A DNA stretch of 64,000 bases, taken from assembly GCA_032718565.1 (NCBI GenBank), contig JAVGVS010000819.1, positions 27,836 through 91,835 on the forward strand, given 5' to 3'. The translations under genes were made by a program, and so were the position numbers. The stretch's first letter is position 1, and each line of letters starts with the position of its first letter. Below are positions 44,413 through 56,213 of this stretch, one piece after another. Source of the stretch: Distichodus sexfasciatus. Taxonomy: Eukaryota > Chordata > Actinopteri > Characiformes > Distichodontidae. A model generated the notes under the pieces. That model was not told the DNA's origin. It did not search any database and saw only the letters and a program-made list of their open reading frames with translations.

Positions 44413-44832
44413 CGGGAGAGAGACGGAGAGAGAGAGAGAAAGAAAGAACAGAAAGAAGTAGAGGTTGAGATACAGAGGATCAAAAAGATTAAAAGAAAGA
44501 AAGAATAAAAAGAAAGAAAGAAGTGGTTGAGGAGATGCTGAGAATGACACACTGAAAGAGAGACACAGAAAAGGGAGAGATAAGAGAAAGCGATGTGAAG
44601 GAAAAGTGAAGAAAAGCAAGAGAAGGGGTTGAGAAAGAAAGAAAGAAAGAAAGAAAGAAAAGAGGAATGTGGGCACAAAGGAAGACAGAGAGATAGAGAG
44701 TGTCTTAGAGATACAAAAGAGTGAAAAGAGAAAAATAGGAGAGAGATAAAGATAGGGAAAGAGAGGGGCAGATGGAGAGAGAGATAAAGCAGAGAGAGGA
44801 GAATGATGTGGATCAAGAGAGAGTAAAAGTGT
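44281..44832. repeat. GA-rich (purine) block
   Basis: About 550 bp with GAGAGAGA, GAAAGAAAGAAA and GACAGA units, the purine counterpart of the pyrimidine block 440 bp to its left. The frames (148 and 230 codons on minus) are low complexity. Confidence 0.95.
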
Positions 44833-45732
44833 GTGCTGAAGTGAATGATTTGTACAGCTGCAGGATGATGAAATGAGTCTTTATTGCTGGGGCGGGAAGT
44901 TAAACAGAACAAACACACACACACACACACACAATATCACACCTGTAAATCAGGCAACCAGCATTTGCAGGTTTTTATTAAAGGCGGGGTCAAGCAGGCC
45001 CGAAGTCTAGACTGGCGAGAAAGCAGCTGTAGCATAGTGCTGTCTTCGCGGCTCGGTACTGTTAAATGTTTTGCTCGCCGACTTGCTTCAGATCACCACA
45101 ACCCTGCCACATTAACCACCGAGCATGCTGATTCAGTGAGTCCCCTTACAACGAGGGGCTCACATAAAACATCACAGCTTTTCATTCATTTATTCCTTTG
45201 TATTTTCGATTTAAAACCATTTTTAACCAATTTAAAACTATTTAATATTTGTTGGAAAAATAAAATGACAAAAATTGATGTTGTTTCTTCATGACTCTTT
45301 ACACTAGTCTGTATTCATTCATTCAGTCATTCATTCATACACTCATTTATTAATTTATTTATTTTTTTATTAAACCAAACCTGTAAAACAGCACGTCTAC
45401 CTTTTAACATCACAATCTTTTCATTCATTCATTTCTTCAAATTGAAATTGAAAATAAAGAACTAAAATTTTGGTGTTTCAAATAAAAACAAAATAAAAGT
45501 GAAGAAAAAAAAAAGCAACAAAAACAAAATGAATGAATGAAATACAGTTGACCTAAACTAAAATATTAGTAATGTAAATTACATTATATTATATAATAAT
45601 TATATATATTTTTAATATTAAAGGCAATTAATAGATAATTACATAAATATTTTTATATATAAATGCCTTTTTGAAATTTGAAGAGTAATATTTACAAACT
45701 TATTTGTATATTTAATTTAAATATATTATACA

Positions 45733-45733
<1 letters not shown>
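44833..45733. other. Non-coding DNA
   Basis: An (AC)n run at 44912-44933, a small GC-richer part at 44980-45160, short ATTC repeats near 45315-45345 and 45422, then very AT-rich sequence. No gene. Confidence 0.4.
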
Positions 45734-45800
<67 letters not shown>

Positions 45801-45808
45801 CATATATG
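45734..45808. repeat. (AT)n microsatellite
   Basis: About 60 bases of pure AT alternation followed by TTATATATACATATATG. Confidence 0.95.
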
Positions 45809-47050
45809 GAATTTGTGGAATTCTCCTCTGAGCCATGTTTCGGTGTGATGGAGCGGAATGAAATCCAACAGCAAGACTAATTGGATGAAGTGAAATATAA
45901 TGATGTGGAAAGGATGAGTGTTTGGGAAAACACGGCATTGCGCTCGCACGCTCGGTCACTTGTGCATTCGGATGTGAATGGAGCAATGCTTTTCCACTCG
46001 CATCAAACTACAGAGCGGCCGGGAGACACAATTATACTGTTGTTGGAATAAACCAGTCATGCCTGAACTGCAAAAATCTTTAGCCACAAGCAGGCCTGGT
46101 CCGTCCCACCATGAGAAAATATAAAGCCAAGAATAAAAATGAATTGGTGTTAGATGTTTAGATGTTTTTCAGGCAGGTTTAACATCAAGCGTGATGAAAG
46201 CTGAACGGCGGAAATTAGGACGATTCCAGAGAGTCCAGCGCGGATGGTGGCCCTTGGCAAATAATCAAAACGTTTTCGCAGGAGCACTAGTTATTTCTGA
46301 GCGCTCAGAATTTCTTTTGAATAGTGCTCAGAAAGACCAAATAATAAAATAGTTCAAATGTGAAATTTCAGAATGTTGCAACAGCAATCCAGTAGAGAAA
46401 AAACAATTAGAATGATATAATTGTTGGTGCTGTTAAGTGAACGCTTTTTTCAGTAGAAAAGGCACATTTTTCACAGTTTGGGTGTGTAATTTAAATATCT
46501 ACAACCTTAAACGTATGATTTTAAGACAACTCATGCCGAGTATGCAGCAAATTCTTCCGCTATTCCTCACTCATTATGCTTGTTTAATCCATTAGCTAGT
46601 TTATTGACATGAGCTGCACCTCTCTGCCCTTCTCCAGGATTAATGGAGGGAAAAAAACAAGTCTCAGCTCTATTGATTTAACACACTTTTGTAAATCTGG
46701 GTCAATGCTCGCAAAGCAGTCGCACAACTTCACACTTGGAAATATATTTTCCTGTCTTTTCGTTTGATTGTTTCATTGAAATACTTTCTAAATTTCTAGA
46801 TAAATACATGATCTCGCGTTAAAGAATTTGGTCAGAAATGTAAACATTTATAAATGCTTGATATTTGTCTTTGTGGGAGAGTAAATTGGTTTGTTGGGCT
46901 TTTGGTCATTATTTATTTTTTTCTTATTGTTAACATATATATTTTTAAGAAAGTTCTAATCCTGTCTCTGACACATAAAGCACTTAAGATTACAAGGCCA
47001 TGGATATACATAAATTGTAATCTGAACATAAAAGTTTGACTAAAAATGAT
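45809..47050. other. Non-coding unique DNA
   Basis: No gene. 45810-46020 and 46060-46300 are repeat-free and GC-richer. 46500-46700 contains 'tccattagctagtttattga'. Nothing certain. Confidence 0.35.
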
Positions 47051-48110
47051 CATGTATGTAATGGACCCTGCTGGACTTTTTGTTAAGGTGGCCACCAGGG
47101 GCCGCTATTGGGACATTTTTGGGTTAATACACCTGGCTTTAGTTAGGTTTCTGATAACTCATTGGTTAACTGCTCTGGTTGTAGTATTTACACACTCTTG
47201 AGTCACCATTACAATGCCCTTTGTTTGCCTGTTTCAGAGTGTTTGGGATTCGTCACTACAGCAGCTACACTCACGCTACGGAGTGTGTCGAGACAGAGGC
47301 AAGACCAAGACACTGAAGGGCCGAGACTGAGATGAGACTAAGACCTGGGCGGCGCAAGACCCAGTCGAGATTGGACAAATGCTTGTTTTTTTTTTTCTCG
47401 GCTGGTCTCGGAATGAAATCCCAAGTATTCTTCATAGTATCTGTCATATTATAACCTTCTACCTCCTGCACATCCAATGTAAAATGTCAATTTGCACCTG
47501 TTTAAATGTTTGCATATTTGCACATATACTGAACATTGTACTTGGAAATAGTCCGGATATAGTATCTGTCTATTATAACTCTACCTCTTGCACACTCAGT
47601 GTAAATGTCAATTTCAACCTGTTAAGAATACTGCATCCTGACTTGACAAACATGTTTAGCTCTATGTCTGTCTTCCCTGTCTAGTCTAAAATGTATATTG
47701 TATATTGTCTGGTTTAAAATGTATATTGTTTAATGTATATTTTAGTATTTTACTTATTTATTGTTTATTCCATGTGCCTAGTCGTGCCACTGCCTATTTA
47801 TTCTCTGTTCTACTGTTCTTTGTTTGTTTGCACTGGAAATAACCTGGAGCCACGTCGTCTCGTCTCTCTATGTATCTGTACAGTATATAGCAGAGATGAC
47901 AATAAAGTTGACTTTGACTTTGACTTTGACTTTGACTCCAAGTCCATGACAAAGCTGAGTACAAATACGGCCAATTCAGGGACAAGACTGAGACTTTCAA
48001 AAACTACACTACAACACTAGTGAGCCTAAGCTTGGTGCTGTGATTATTATGTTTTTGGACTTATTAAAGAATCAAAACATTCAGTCAACTCCTGCATCTG
48101 CGTCAAAAAT
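47051..48110 (+). mobile_element. LINE-like 3' end in retroelement debris
   Basis: 47395-47940 resembles the 3'UTR of a non-LTR element ('ttgcacctgtttaaatgttt', 'gtagtttgc-like parts') ending 'agagatgacaataaagttga' and (CTTTGA)n at 47909-47937. 47057-47240 ('aaggtggccaccaggggccg') and 48045-48105 ('cttattaaagaatc', 'ctcctgcatctgcgtc') look like the two halves of an older LTR around it. The latter is tentative. Confidence 0.45.
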
Positions 48111-49918
48111 AGTAGTGAAAGTCTGAATCTTCTAGAAAACTGAGTAAGTGGGTTTTAAAAACAAATTTCTTCTTAAGGACAGTTGGTGAATGAGGCTCAG
48201 TGTCTTCAATGCCTTTGCCAGCATGCCATATGTTGAGGTGGCAACGTTGGCGTGTCCTTCTAAAAGCTGATACATGATAAACGTGTGCCGTCTACAGAAC
48301 AGGTGGGCGCGTGGCACGGACGAGGCGAGTCGGCACCTGTCGTCGTCGGAGACGTCTTCATTCGTTGGAGACGCTCCCAAAGTGCGCTATCTCATCAGGA
48401 TAATTACGCTGGAAAGTTATTAAATCATCATTTTATTTTAATGAGGCTCACATCATCTAATGACGCCACCCTGAAGGAGAGATGTAATTAACTCGCAGGT
48501 TAAAGCGGGGAGGAGGAGGAGCAGGAGGAAGAACAGCGCGCAATTAACCCTCAGCAGTTTAAGGGACCGTCTGCCTTTAATCACAGTCTGGCATAATGAG
48601 GAAGGAGAGGTTAGGGCCAGTCCTAAGCTTATCTCTCGCCAACACCAACACCAACAAGCAGCTTGCGTTCACAGGGCGAGTCCATACGAATTTGCAGAAT
48701 TTCATTTCCACGATTGGCTTTTAGTGGGATTGAGGGCTTATGAATTGAGAAAAGGCAAAAGTTTTGTGTTAAAGTGATGCGGTAAAGTGGCGTAGGGCTG
48801 GGCGATATGAGCTCAAATTAATAACAGTTTTTTGGCACATTTCCGACGTAGTACCAAGTGAAGTGAGCATGAAGTCAGAATTAAGCTCCTGCAGTCAGAG
48901 TTGAGCGTGTACATATCGTGAAATCTCTTGGCATAAGATCTCGTCAAACCTCTAGTACAAACCATTCATTTATTTGCTAGCCAAGAAAATTGATTATTAT
49001 ATGGACGGTAAATTTTAATGTGTATATTAAGCTGTGTAAATTTATTGCTGGATATCCATTCAAATAGCTAATTAACATTGACATTTGTTGGTCACTCTTG
49101 GTCAGATTTGGACAACTTTGCACTTCAAAAAAATGAAGAAATTGATAAATCACATGATTGCTTGCTTGTGTATATGTGTAACCCACAATTTCCTTCATTT
49201 TCCACACAACCCTGTTTTTATCGTTTACATAAGCCTTCTCTTTACAGAACCTTCAGCTAAACATGGCACATGTATCTCACTGACCCTTTGACCGTAAAAT
49301 CCAATATTCTCCTTTTTGATTTTGACATACAGACTTCCTGGATAATCCCATTACGAGACCTGCAACATCCTTGTGAATGTGACAGTTTATCTAATGCAAA
49401 CAAAAATTAAAAAGTCATCAATTTTCTTGTGTGTTGCCATCAAATCCGGCGCTGCTGACGTGACTGAAGTGCCCTCGGGACGCATTTTTCCCTTCAGCAT
49501 CCGCTCACAAATAATCAATTTCACCGTAAGCGGATTCGGTATGCAAAAGAGGCTGTCATGAAAAAAAGACGGATGCAATGTATGGTTCATAAGAAGGTTT
49601 TTGTGCATCTTCATTGAGTCAAGCGGAGCAAGTAGGGCACAGTTTGACCTGTCTGATGCTTACAGATCCCTTAAAGACCAAAAGTGTGTAAATAAATGAA
49701 TAAATAAATAAATATATTTTTTTAAGTATTGTGTATGTGTATCTGTGTATGCATGCTTACCAAAAGCATTAGGGCATCAATCTACCTCAATACATTTTTT
49801 AATGATAAACAAGGCCACAGCATTGATCTTAAATAAAAATATCACCAGAAATCACTCTATTACACATGAAAATAATGCATGCTCATAAGTAATTTTTCCA
49901 AAGTATTTTTACAAGAGT
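48111..49918. other. Non-coding unique DNA
   Basis: 48230-48720 is the most conserved-looking block in this part, GC-richer and repeat-free ('taatgaggctcacatcatct', 'gggaccgtctgcctttaatc'). 49430-49560 is similar. An (AAAT)n run lies near 49690-49715. No gene. Confidence 0.4.
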
Positions 49919-49926
49919 GTCAGTGC

Positions 49927-50337
49927 TGTTATAGCTTCCCTTGGACTGCACTCCAGCCGGCCACCGGAGGGCACCACTGTCCTGTCTTGTGTCTGTCTTG
50001 TGTAGTTTGTCAGTCATTTCCCTCTGTCCTGCCCACCATGTGTTTCGATCGGTTCATTAAATTATTATGACTTGCATCTGTGTTAGCTAGGTCTTTGTTC
50101 CTAGTTTGCTAATCTGTTTGTTGTATCTTGCCTGGTTTAACTGTGTCATTCATTGTTTGCATCTGTTTTAGATTTGTTAGATCCTTATTCAGGCATGTCT
50201 CTCCTTTTTGCCTCAGTTGGACATGTTGTGCCTGCCTCACGTTGCAACGACTGGGAGGGGGATTTATTTTGTAGTTAAGCAAAGAATAAAGGATTCTTTG
50301 CATATATCCTTGTGTCAGACCATCTTGAATTGTGACA
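49927..50337 (+). mobile_element. Solo LTR-like element (imperfect target duplication)
   Basis: 411 bp starting TGTTATAGC and ending TTGTGACA. AGTGC at 49922-49926 faces GGTGC at 50338-50342 (4 of 5). It carries AATAAA at 50285-50290 and 'gccaccggagggcaccactg', a string typical of fish LTR starts. A ~25-bp part recurs at 18345. No internal genes. Confidence 0.55.
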
Positions 50338-50447
50338 GGTGCTTCTACCCTCTGTAAAAATGGTTTCAACAATAAATCATGTTAATGTACTTTTCTGATT
50401 CACTTAAAACTCTATGAGATTTCCTTGTTACAACTTCACTTCACGTG

Positions 50448-50597
50448 CGGCACGATGACGCAGTGGTTAGCGCTGTCATCTTACAGTGAGAAGGGCCTGG
50501 GTTCGAGCCCCGGGTAGGCCGTGGGGCCTTTTTGTGTGGAGTTTACATGCTGTCCCCTGTATGGAATAAGTGGTTCAGTAATGAATGAATGAATGAA
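50448..50597 (+). mobile_element. SINE family B with large internal deletion
   Basis: Head 'cggcacgatgacgcagtggt', boxes 'ggcctgggttcgagccccgg', core 'ggcctttttgtgtggagttt', then a jump to the tail 'aataagtggttcagtaatga' and ATGAATGAATGAA. Confidence 0.85.
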
Positions 50598-52069
50598 CTT
50601 CAGTTCACAGAATTGAAAATAGTCTATGCTAGATTAGCTTCATTCTGTAAATTCTAACTTTGACTATATTGGAGTGAGTGTGTTAGAGCAAGAGAAATTA
50701 TTTCCAGTACAATTCAAGCTAATTAATCTAATTTGCGTTTCCAAGCATTCAGTGCCAGTGTCTGTGATCTGGTAAGGATATGGCAGAAATGCTAACAGTT
50801 AGACGTCAGCTGCTAGCCCATGTAGCATGGTGTTAACCCAAACGCGGATTGAAGTGCTAGTAGGTAGAATGGCCACGCAATTTACTCCAAGAACTCTCTG
50901 ACTAAGAGAGCAAGGATTTCCACGAGAAAACCGCATTCTAGCAGACACACTCAATCAGGAAGATAACCAAATAACTGGTAACTGGACCAAAAATATTGGT
51001 CCTTTTATACTTGCTGAACCACGACCAACCACTTCTGGGTCCTAGTGCCGGTCTGTTACGCACTGTGCGTGACAGCAAGAGAAAATGCAAACACTTAATC
51101 TGTCACTTCCTACTCATAATCCACTTTTTTTGTGAAAGCTTCGGCTAAATGGATTAAATTTAATTAAAATTCTGATAGCTGCACACTTAATCGTTAAAAT
51201 AGAGTTTCAACCACTCATTATTTGCCTTTCTATTAAAGAATTAAAACAGAATCCTGAATATTAATACAAAAATCATTCCCTTTGCAAAGACTTCGATACT
51301 TTCTACTGACTGACAGTTTCATTGAAAAGTGAACAAACACTCAATCTGTCACTAGGCATAATCCACACTTTTCCCCTTTTTCACCTAACAGAAGCATGCA
51401 CAATTGATTTAATTTTCGCTAGCTGCACTCTTCAGCGGAAAAGTGTCACCATCATCGTTGTAGCCTTTCTTCATTTTTGGGATCCCCAACTCCCTCCCAG
51501 CTGTCGCAAGGCGAGGTGGGCACAGCATCCTTGACTGCAACAAATCAAAGCTGGGATCTGCGAATCCATCTAATTACAGGGCGAGCTAGTGTGGGTTTCT
51601 CTCGGTGCTAGTCGGGAGGAATGAAGCGGTGTTAATTAGCGTTAAAGCGGCGGGAAGACGAGCTCTGAGACGTCTCCTCCCTCTCTTTGATAACCCTGTG
51701 ATTGGGCGCAGCCAAGAGGTACGACCGACAACACGGAAATGTCCCCCCCCTCTTCCTTCCCTCCCTTGCTTTCCCCTCCCTCTTTTTCTCTTCTCAGCTT
51801 TGCCAAGCGCCTGCGGAAAGTGTTGAACACGGAGACTCTCTCTGTGTCTTAATCCCACATAAAAGAGTTATTAATTAATAAGACACAACTTTAGGGGAAA
51901 GCAGCTGGCTTGGCAGCACAGGGCATCTTTTCTAATTGAATGTCTCTGGATTACAGTCTAATAGTTTCATGGGCAGAGGGACAATCTACTGGGGAGAGGG
52001 AACTTTAGTTCAACTGTAACCTAAATAAAGTAATGATATTACCCTCTAAAAATCGTGAGTGTGTGAGGG
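50598..52069. other. Non-coding unique DNA
   Basis: No gene. 51400-51980 is GC-richer and repeat-free ('tccatctaattacagggcga', 'gtgttaattagcgttaaagc', 'aagagttattaattaataag'), a strong candidate for a conserved element. Overlapping 62-90 codon frames on both strands show no domain. Confidence 0.4.
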
Positions 52070-52222
52070 AATGTGCTCCAGTTGGTAGTTGGCCTTGTGA
52101 ACGGAAAGTCGCCGCTTCAAGTCCATGACTGGTAAAGGTACCACCAAGCTACTCATGACCAAGGTACCATCCCAAAGCAGTGTTTTGTGGGTGGTGTTCT
52201 ATGTTCACAGTGACAAATAGTT
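52070..52222 (+). mobile_element. SINE family A with deletions
   Basis: 'gctccagttggtagttggcc', 'gcttcaagtccatgactggt', 'aaaggtaccaccaagctact', 'atgttcacagtgacaaatag'. Confidence 0.8.
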
Positions 52223-52828
52223 ACTGCATAGCATTTTAACCCTTCTGTTATGTTCATTTCTCAGCAAAACCAATGATGTTCCTGGGTCAATTTGATCCGG
52301 GGCATGTTTCATTATCCAAATGTGTCAGAAACCAAAGAATCCCAATAAACATTCTTTATATCTCATTGTTAACTCCATTACTAACCATTTCAATCTATAT
52401 TTGTTGTAATGGTGTAATTTACCTCTCACAGATCATGGTTTAATGAGAATAATTTACTTGTTTTTCATTAAGAAAGCAATTTAAAACTTTTTTAAACGTA
52501 CACTGGAAAGTCCTACATATAAAGCACAATAGTTTTACATTACATTGATTATTTTACATTCAAATTGACCCAAACAGTATCTATGTAATATAAAGGGGAA
52601 GGCTGCACTTATGTGAAATGAATCATTCTTATTTTATATGTTGATTTCCCTTATTAAGCCAAGCACAAGAACCTTCATATTGAAAAAATACTTTAAACTA
52701 TTTTTTAAAGATTTTTTAATTTTATAATGGGACAATTTGGCCTGCAACATAACAGGAGGATTAACTTGTCAAAGTTTGGGTAAAGGAACAGAGCTCCCGT
52801 TACATACAAATAAACTTTAATGAAATCT
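52223..52828. other. Non-coding AT-rich DNA
   Basis: Nothing certain. 'tgttcctgggtcaatttgat' near 52280 and 'taacaggaggattaac' near 52750 could mark an unknown repeat, because similar phrases in inverse order ('cttctgttatgttc' at 52243) sit at its two ends. Confidence 0.35.
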
Positions 52829-53310
52829 CATTCTTAATGTATAGGCTTTAAGATTGTGTTTGTCCACCTTCTGCAGCTATAACATCTTCTCTCTTGGGAT
52901 GGCTGTCCACAAGTTTTTGGAGTGTGTTCATGGAAATTTTTGACCATTCTTCCAGAAGAGCATTTGTGAGGTCAGCCACTGATGTTTGATGAGAAGTCTC
53001 TGTTCTAATTTATCACAAAGGTGTTCTATGGGGTTGAGGTCAGAGCTCTGTGAGATTTCACTCAAGTTTCTCCACACCAAACTCCCTCATCCATGTCTTT
53101 ATGAAGCTTGCTTTGTGCACTGGTCTGCAGTCATGTTGGAACAGGAAGGAACATCCCAAAAACTGTTCCCACAAAGTTGGGCGCATGAAATTGTCCAAAA
53201 TCCTTTGATGTGTTGAAGCACTGGAACTAAGTGGCCAAACCCAACCCCTGATAAACAAGGCACTTTGGAACACCTGAAATTGGGTTCTTCAATACTTTTG
53301 CCAATAGTTT
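52829..53310 (-). mobile_element. Internally deleted Tc1 element, second copy
   Basis: Minus strand: 5' end near 53310 (CAAACTATTGGCAAAAGTAT), short leader, then a jump at about 53250 into the transposase C-terminal region, which is frameshifted around 53030-53080, then the 3' non-coding part to 52829. It has the same deletion join as the copy at 28200-28716. Confidence 0.85.
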
Positions 53311-53450
53311 GGGGGCAGTTGGTAGCATAATGGCTAGGGAGTTTGCCCTGTGATCAGAAGGTCACCGGTTGGAAGCCTTGATAGTTAAAAGTTTATGTTT
53401 TGTTGTGCTCTGTGGTGTGTTCACAAAGACAAATAATCACTCATTTTCAA
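53311..53450 (+). mobile_element. SINE family A, abutting Tc1, internally deleted
   Basis: 'ggggcagttggtagcataat', 'ggctagggagtttgccctgt', 'gatcagaaggtcaccggttg', then a jump to the tail 'tgtggtgtgttcacaaagac', 'aaataatcactcatt'. It starts at the base where the Tc1 terminal repeat ends. Confidence 0.85.
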
Positions 53451-54299
53451 TATAGTGTATTTGTCTTTTCAGACCAGAATTCATTATACTCACAGTACAC
53501 TTGTTTTGAAACTCAAAAGCATCATGCTGACTTTTTAACTAGTCGGAATCATTTAGGGATGCACAGTTGGCCGTTTCCATTTATAGGTAGGTTGTATGTG
53601 CGAACAAACACATACACATTCACACCCCCACACTCAACTTGGAACATGCTATTACACACTTGACTTAATGATGTGGTTATTGTTATAATGGTTGTGTAAT
53701 GTAGTGTTACTGATAATGAAAACACAGAAATAGCCATAGATGTAGAAGAAAAAGAGAGAAAGGAAGAGGTGTGGAGGAGTGGGAGAGGAGGAAGAGAAAA
53801 TGGAGTGTGTGTGAAAGAGAGAGAGAGGTGTATACCAGAACTCAGAGTGACATAACAAGTAGCACATAAAAGTGAGCTATTAAAAAAAAAAAAAAGAACG
53901 GAACCAGAAACTGGAAGTTGTACGCTAAATGTGTCAGTGTTTGGTTCTCAAGCTGTGTGTATGATAATGATGCTGCTTTTCTTTACTATCCATCCACTAA
54001 AAGAAACCTTTTTTCCCCTGTGTAGTTGGGACCAGATGGGAATGGAGAAATAACTGCTCAATTTTACCCAATCAATCTGCCATTAACCTCGCGGAGTGGC
54101 ATTCCAGCAGCACAACAATAAATGCACCAGTTAACTAGAAAAACAAGAAGGAAAAAAAGAGATTGAGGGGAGCGACATGCATGTGTTGTCTTTTATTAAG
54201 GATTTTCCGTTTGCACGTGCATGTATAGACATGCATACTATATGTGATTGAGGGTGTTAGTACAGTATATGTAGGTCTAGCTTTCTTTTCAAGTGTTGT
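53451..54299. other. Non-coding DNA
   Basis: A GA-rich run at 53740-53825 and an A15 run at 53881-53895. 54010-54120 is GC-richer unique. No gene. Confidence 0.4.
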
Positions 54300-55045
54300 T
54301 ATTGGTTTGTGTGTGTGTATCTGTGTGTGTTTGAATGTGAGTGCCTATCTGTGCATACATATATTGTGTACAAATGTGTGCATCTTGAGCATGCATATGT
54401 TGTGTAGACCCTAGATATGTGTGCACACAATACATGCATGCACTCACACAGCACATAACATAGGGATGCACACAAAGATGCACGCACAAAAACGCAGGCA
54501 GGCACGCATGTACATGGAGACAAATATTTTTACTCAGCAAGACATGCACACACTCACACAGCACAAAACATGCATGCACACAATGATCCACACACAACAT
54601 GTGCATGCACTCACACAACACACAACCTAGGAATGCATTCAAATATGCACATGTAACACATGCATGCACACACATAACACACAACAGAGGCACACACTCA
54701 GCACATTCATGCACTCACACAGCGCATAACAAGTGCATGCACACAAAAGTGGACGCGCCAACACATGCATGCACTGAAACAACACACAACATATGCATGC
54801 ACACAAAGTTGCACACAACAACATATGCATGCACACACAGCACACAACACAACATCTGGTTGTGTTTGCGTGTGCATGCATAGACATATCTGAGGAGGAT
54901 ATTTGTGTGTATTGGTGTTTTTGCATATGCATGTGTTTTCATATGGATGCATGTATGTATGGATGCACTGTTGATGTGTATGCATGTTTTGTTTTTATTG
55001 CTGCATATTAGTTTGTGCTCATACGCGCAGGTGCATGTGTATATC
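54300..55045. repeat. CA/TG-rich block with strand switches
   Basis: TG-rich at 54300-54425, CA-rich at 54425-54855 (repeating ACATGCATGCAC and CACACA, with 'cactcacacagcaca' units ~60 bp apart), TG-rich again at 54856-55045. Cysteine/histidine-rich frames up to 141 codons are artefacts. Confidence 0.9.
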
Positions 55046-55615
55046 CCTTGATGCCTGTACCCAGTAGTGTGTGGGCTGTTGGAGTGTGTTTTACGAGCTC
55101 ATTTTGCACACCTACACTTACTGGAGTGTGTTAGTCACAAATTTCGGTTCATCGCAGTCAAGTCCAGCCTCTGCCAGCCCCAACACCAACACCAAAAATC
55201 AACAATAAAGCAGTAAAAACTTGAGCAGCATCTTTCCACCTTTTACCTTTCATTTCTTATTACAGTTCTGATTTGCAGGGCCATTTGCAATAAACATGTC
55301 CATAAAGCTGTGTCACTTCTCCATCTCTCTCCCTCTTTCCTGTAGGAACTGTGAGTCTAGACGCTCACACAAACACTGTATATTTCAGAGCTAAATGACG
55401 GACGTGAAATGTAAAACAGATGACTCACACACTCATAACGTTATGCAGTGACATTTTTAGCAGGACACCGAGTCGTAGTGGCATTTTACAGCCACGGAGA
55501 GAATCACAAAAACGTTTTTCAGACACCAAGCCAGCTTTCAAATAAGCGCCAATAAAAGAGAGATGGGGTTTTCTACCGCATTCACATAGGTCAGACTAGT
55601 GATAGTCTCTAACTA
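55046..55615. other. Non-coding unique DNA
   Basis: 55100-55600 is repeat-free. A pyrimidine tract ending in 'ctttcctgtag' at 55334-55345 looks like a splice acceptor on plus but no exon can be defined. Confidence 0.35.
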
Positions 55616-55825
55616 CATTTTACATTTACGTCATTTAACAGACTCCGTTGTCCTGAACAACTTTCTGTTTTCCAATTAGAGGAACAGATTTCTCTGCAGC
55701 AAGTTCAAGGTTAAAGGGTCTTGCTCAGGGACACAGTGATAGTAGTGCTGAAGCTAGGATTTGAACTCACCACCTCTTGATCCAGAGGCGAGTGTCCTAA
55801 TCACCAGACCACCACAACCACCAAT
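55616..55825 (-). mobile_element. SINE family C, full length
   Basis: Minus strand: 'tttacgtcatttaacagact', 'caaggttaaagggtcttgct', 'aggatttgaactcaccacct', 'cttgatccagaggcgagtgt', 'cctaatcaccagaccacc'. Confidence 0.85.
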
Positions 55826-55853
55826 TATTTTATATTGTTGGTCTGCTATTTCA

Positions 55854-56213
55854 TAGGGGTGTAATGATACATCTACCTACATCAATTCAATGGTCAATGA
55901 GTCCATACCATCAAGCCCAAGTGAAAATGAAGTACTGTCACATTACTTTACATTGAATAGGAGGTCTATTTGTATTGAACGAGAAGATAATTTTTTATTT
56001 AAATGTCAGGTTGAGCTCAGGAAAAAATGATATTTTAGTTGCTTTTAGTGATTTAAAATTAAATAAAACATATGATACCGTCTCATATCAGTCTCTGGCT
56101 CTTAAATTTAATCGAATCAAAATCAAATCGTAAAAGATTTTGTAATATTGCACACATCAAATTGTTGTGCTTTGAAATGATATAATATCATAGTAATGAA
56201 ACGTGTGATTCAC
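55854..56213 (-). mobile_element. hAT-like non-autonomous element, uninterrupted copy
   Basis: Starts TAGGGGTGTAATGATACATC and ends 'gaaacgtgtgattcaca', in reverse orientation to the 12329 and 19567 copies. At ~360 bp it shows the element without inserts. Confidence 0.6.

Noticed and set aside
43491..44930. 135-230 codon Ser/Leu/Phe-rich frames over CT and GA tracts
   Set aside because: Low-complexity microsatellite translation with no domain.
55330..55370. Splice acceptor 'ccctctttcctgtag' on plus
   Set aside because: No open frame or donor follows that would define an exon.
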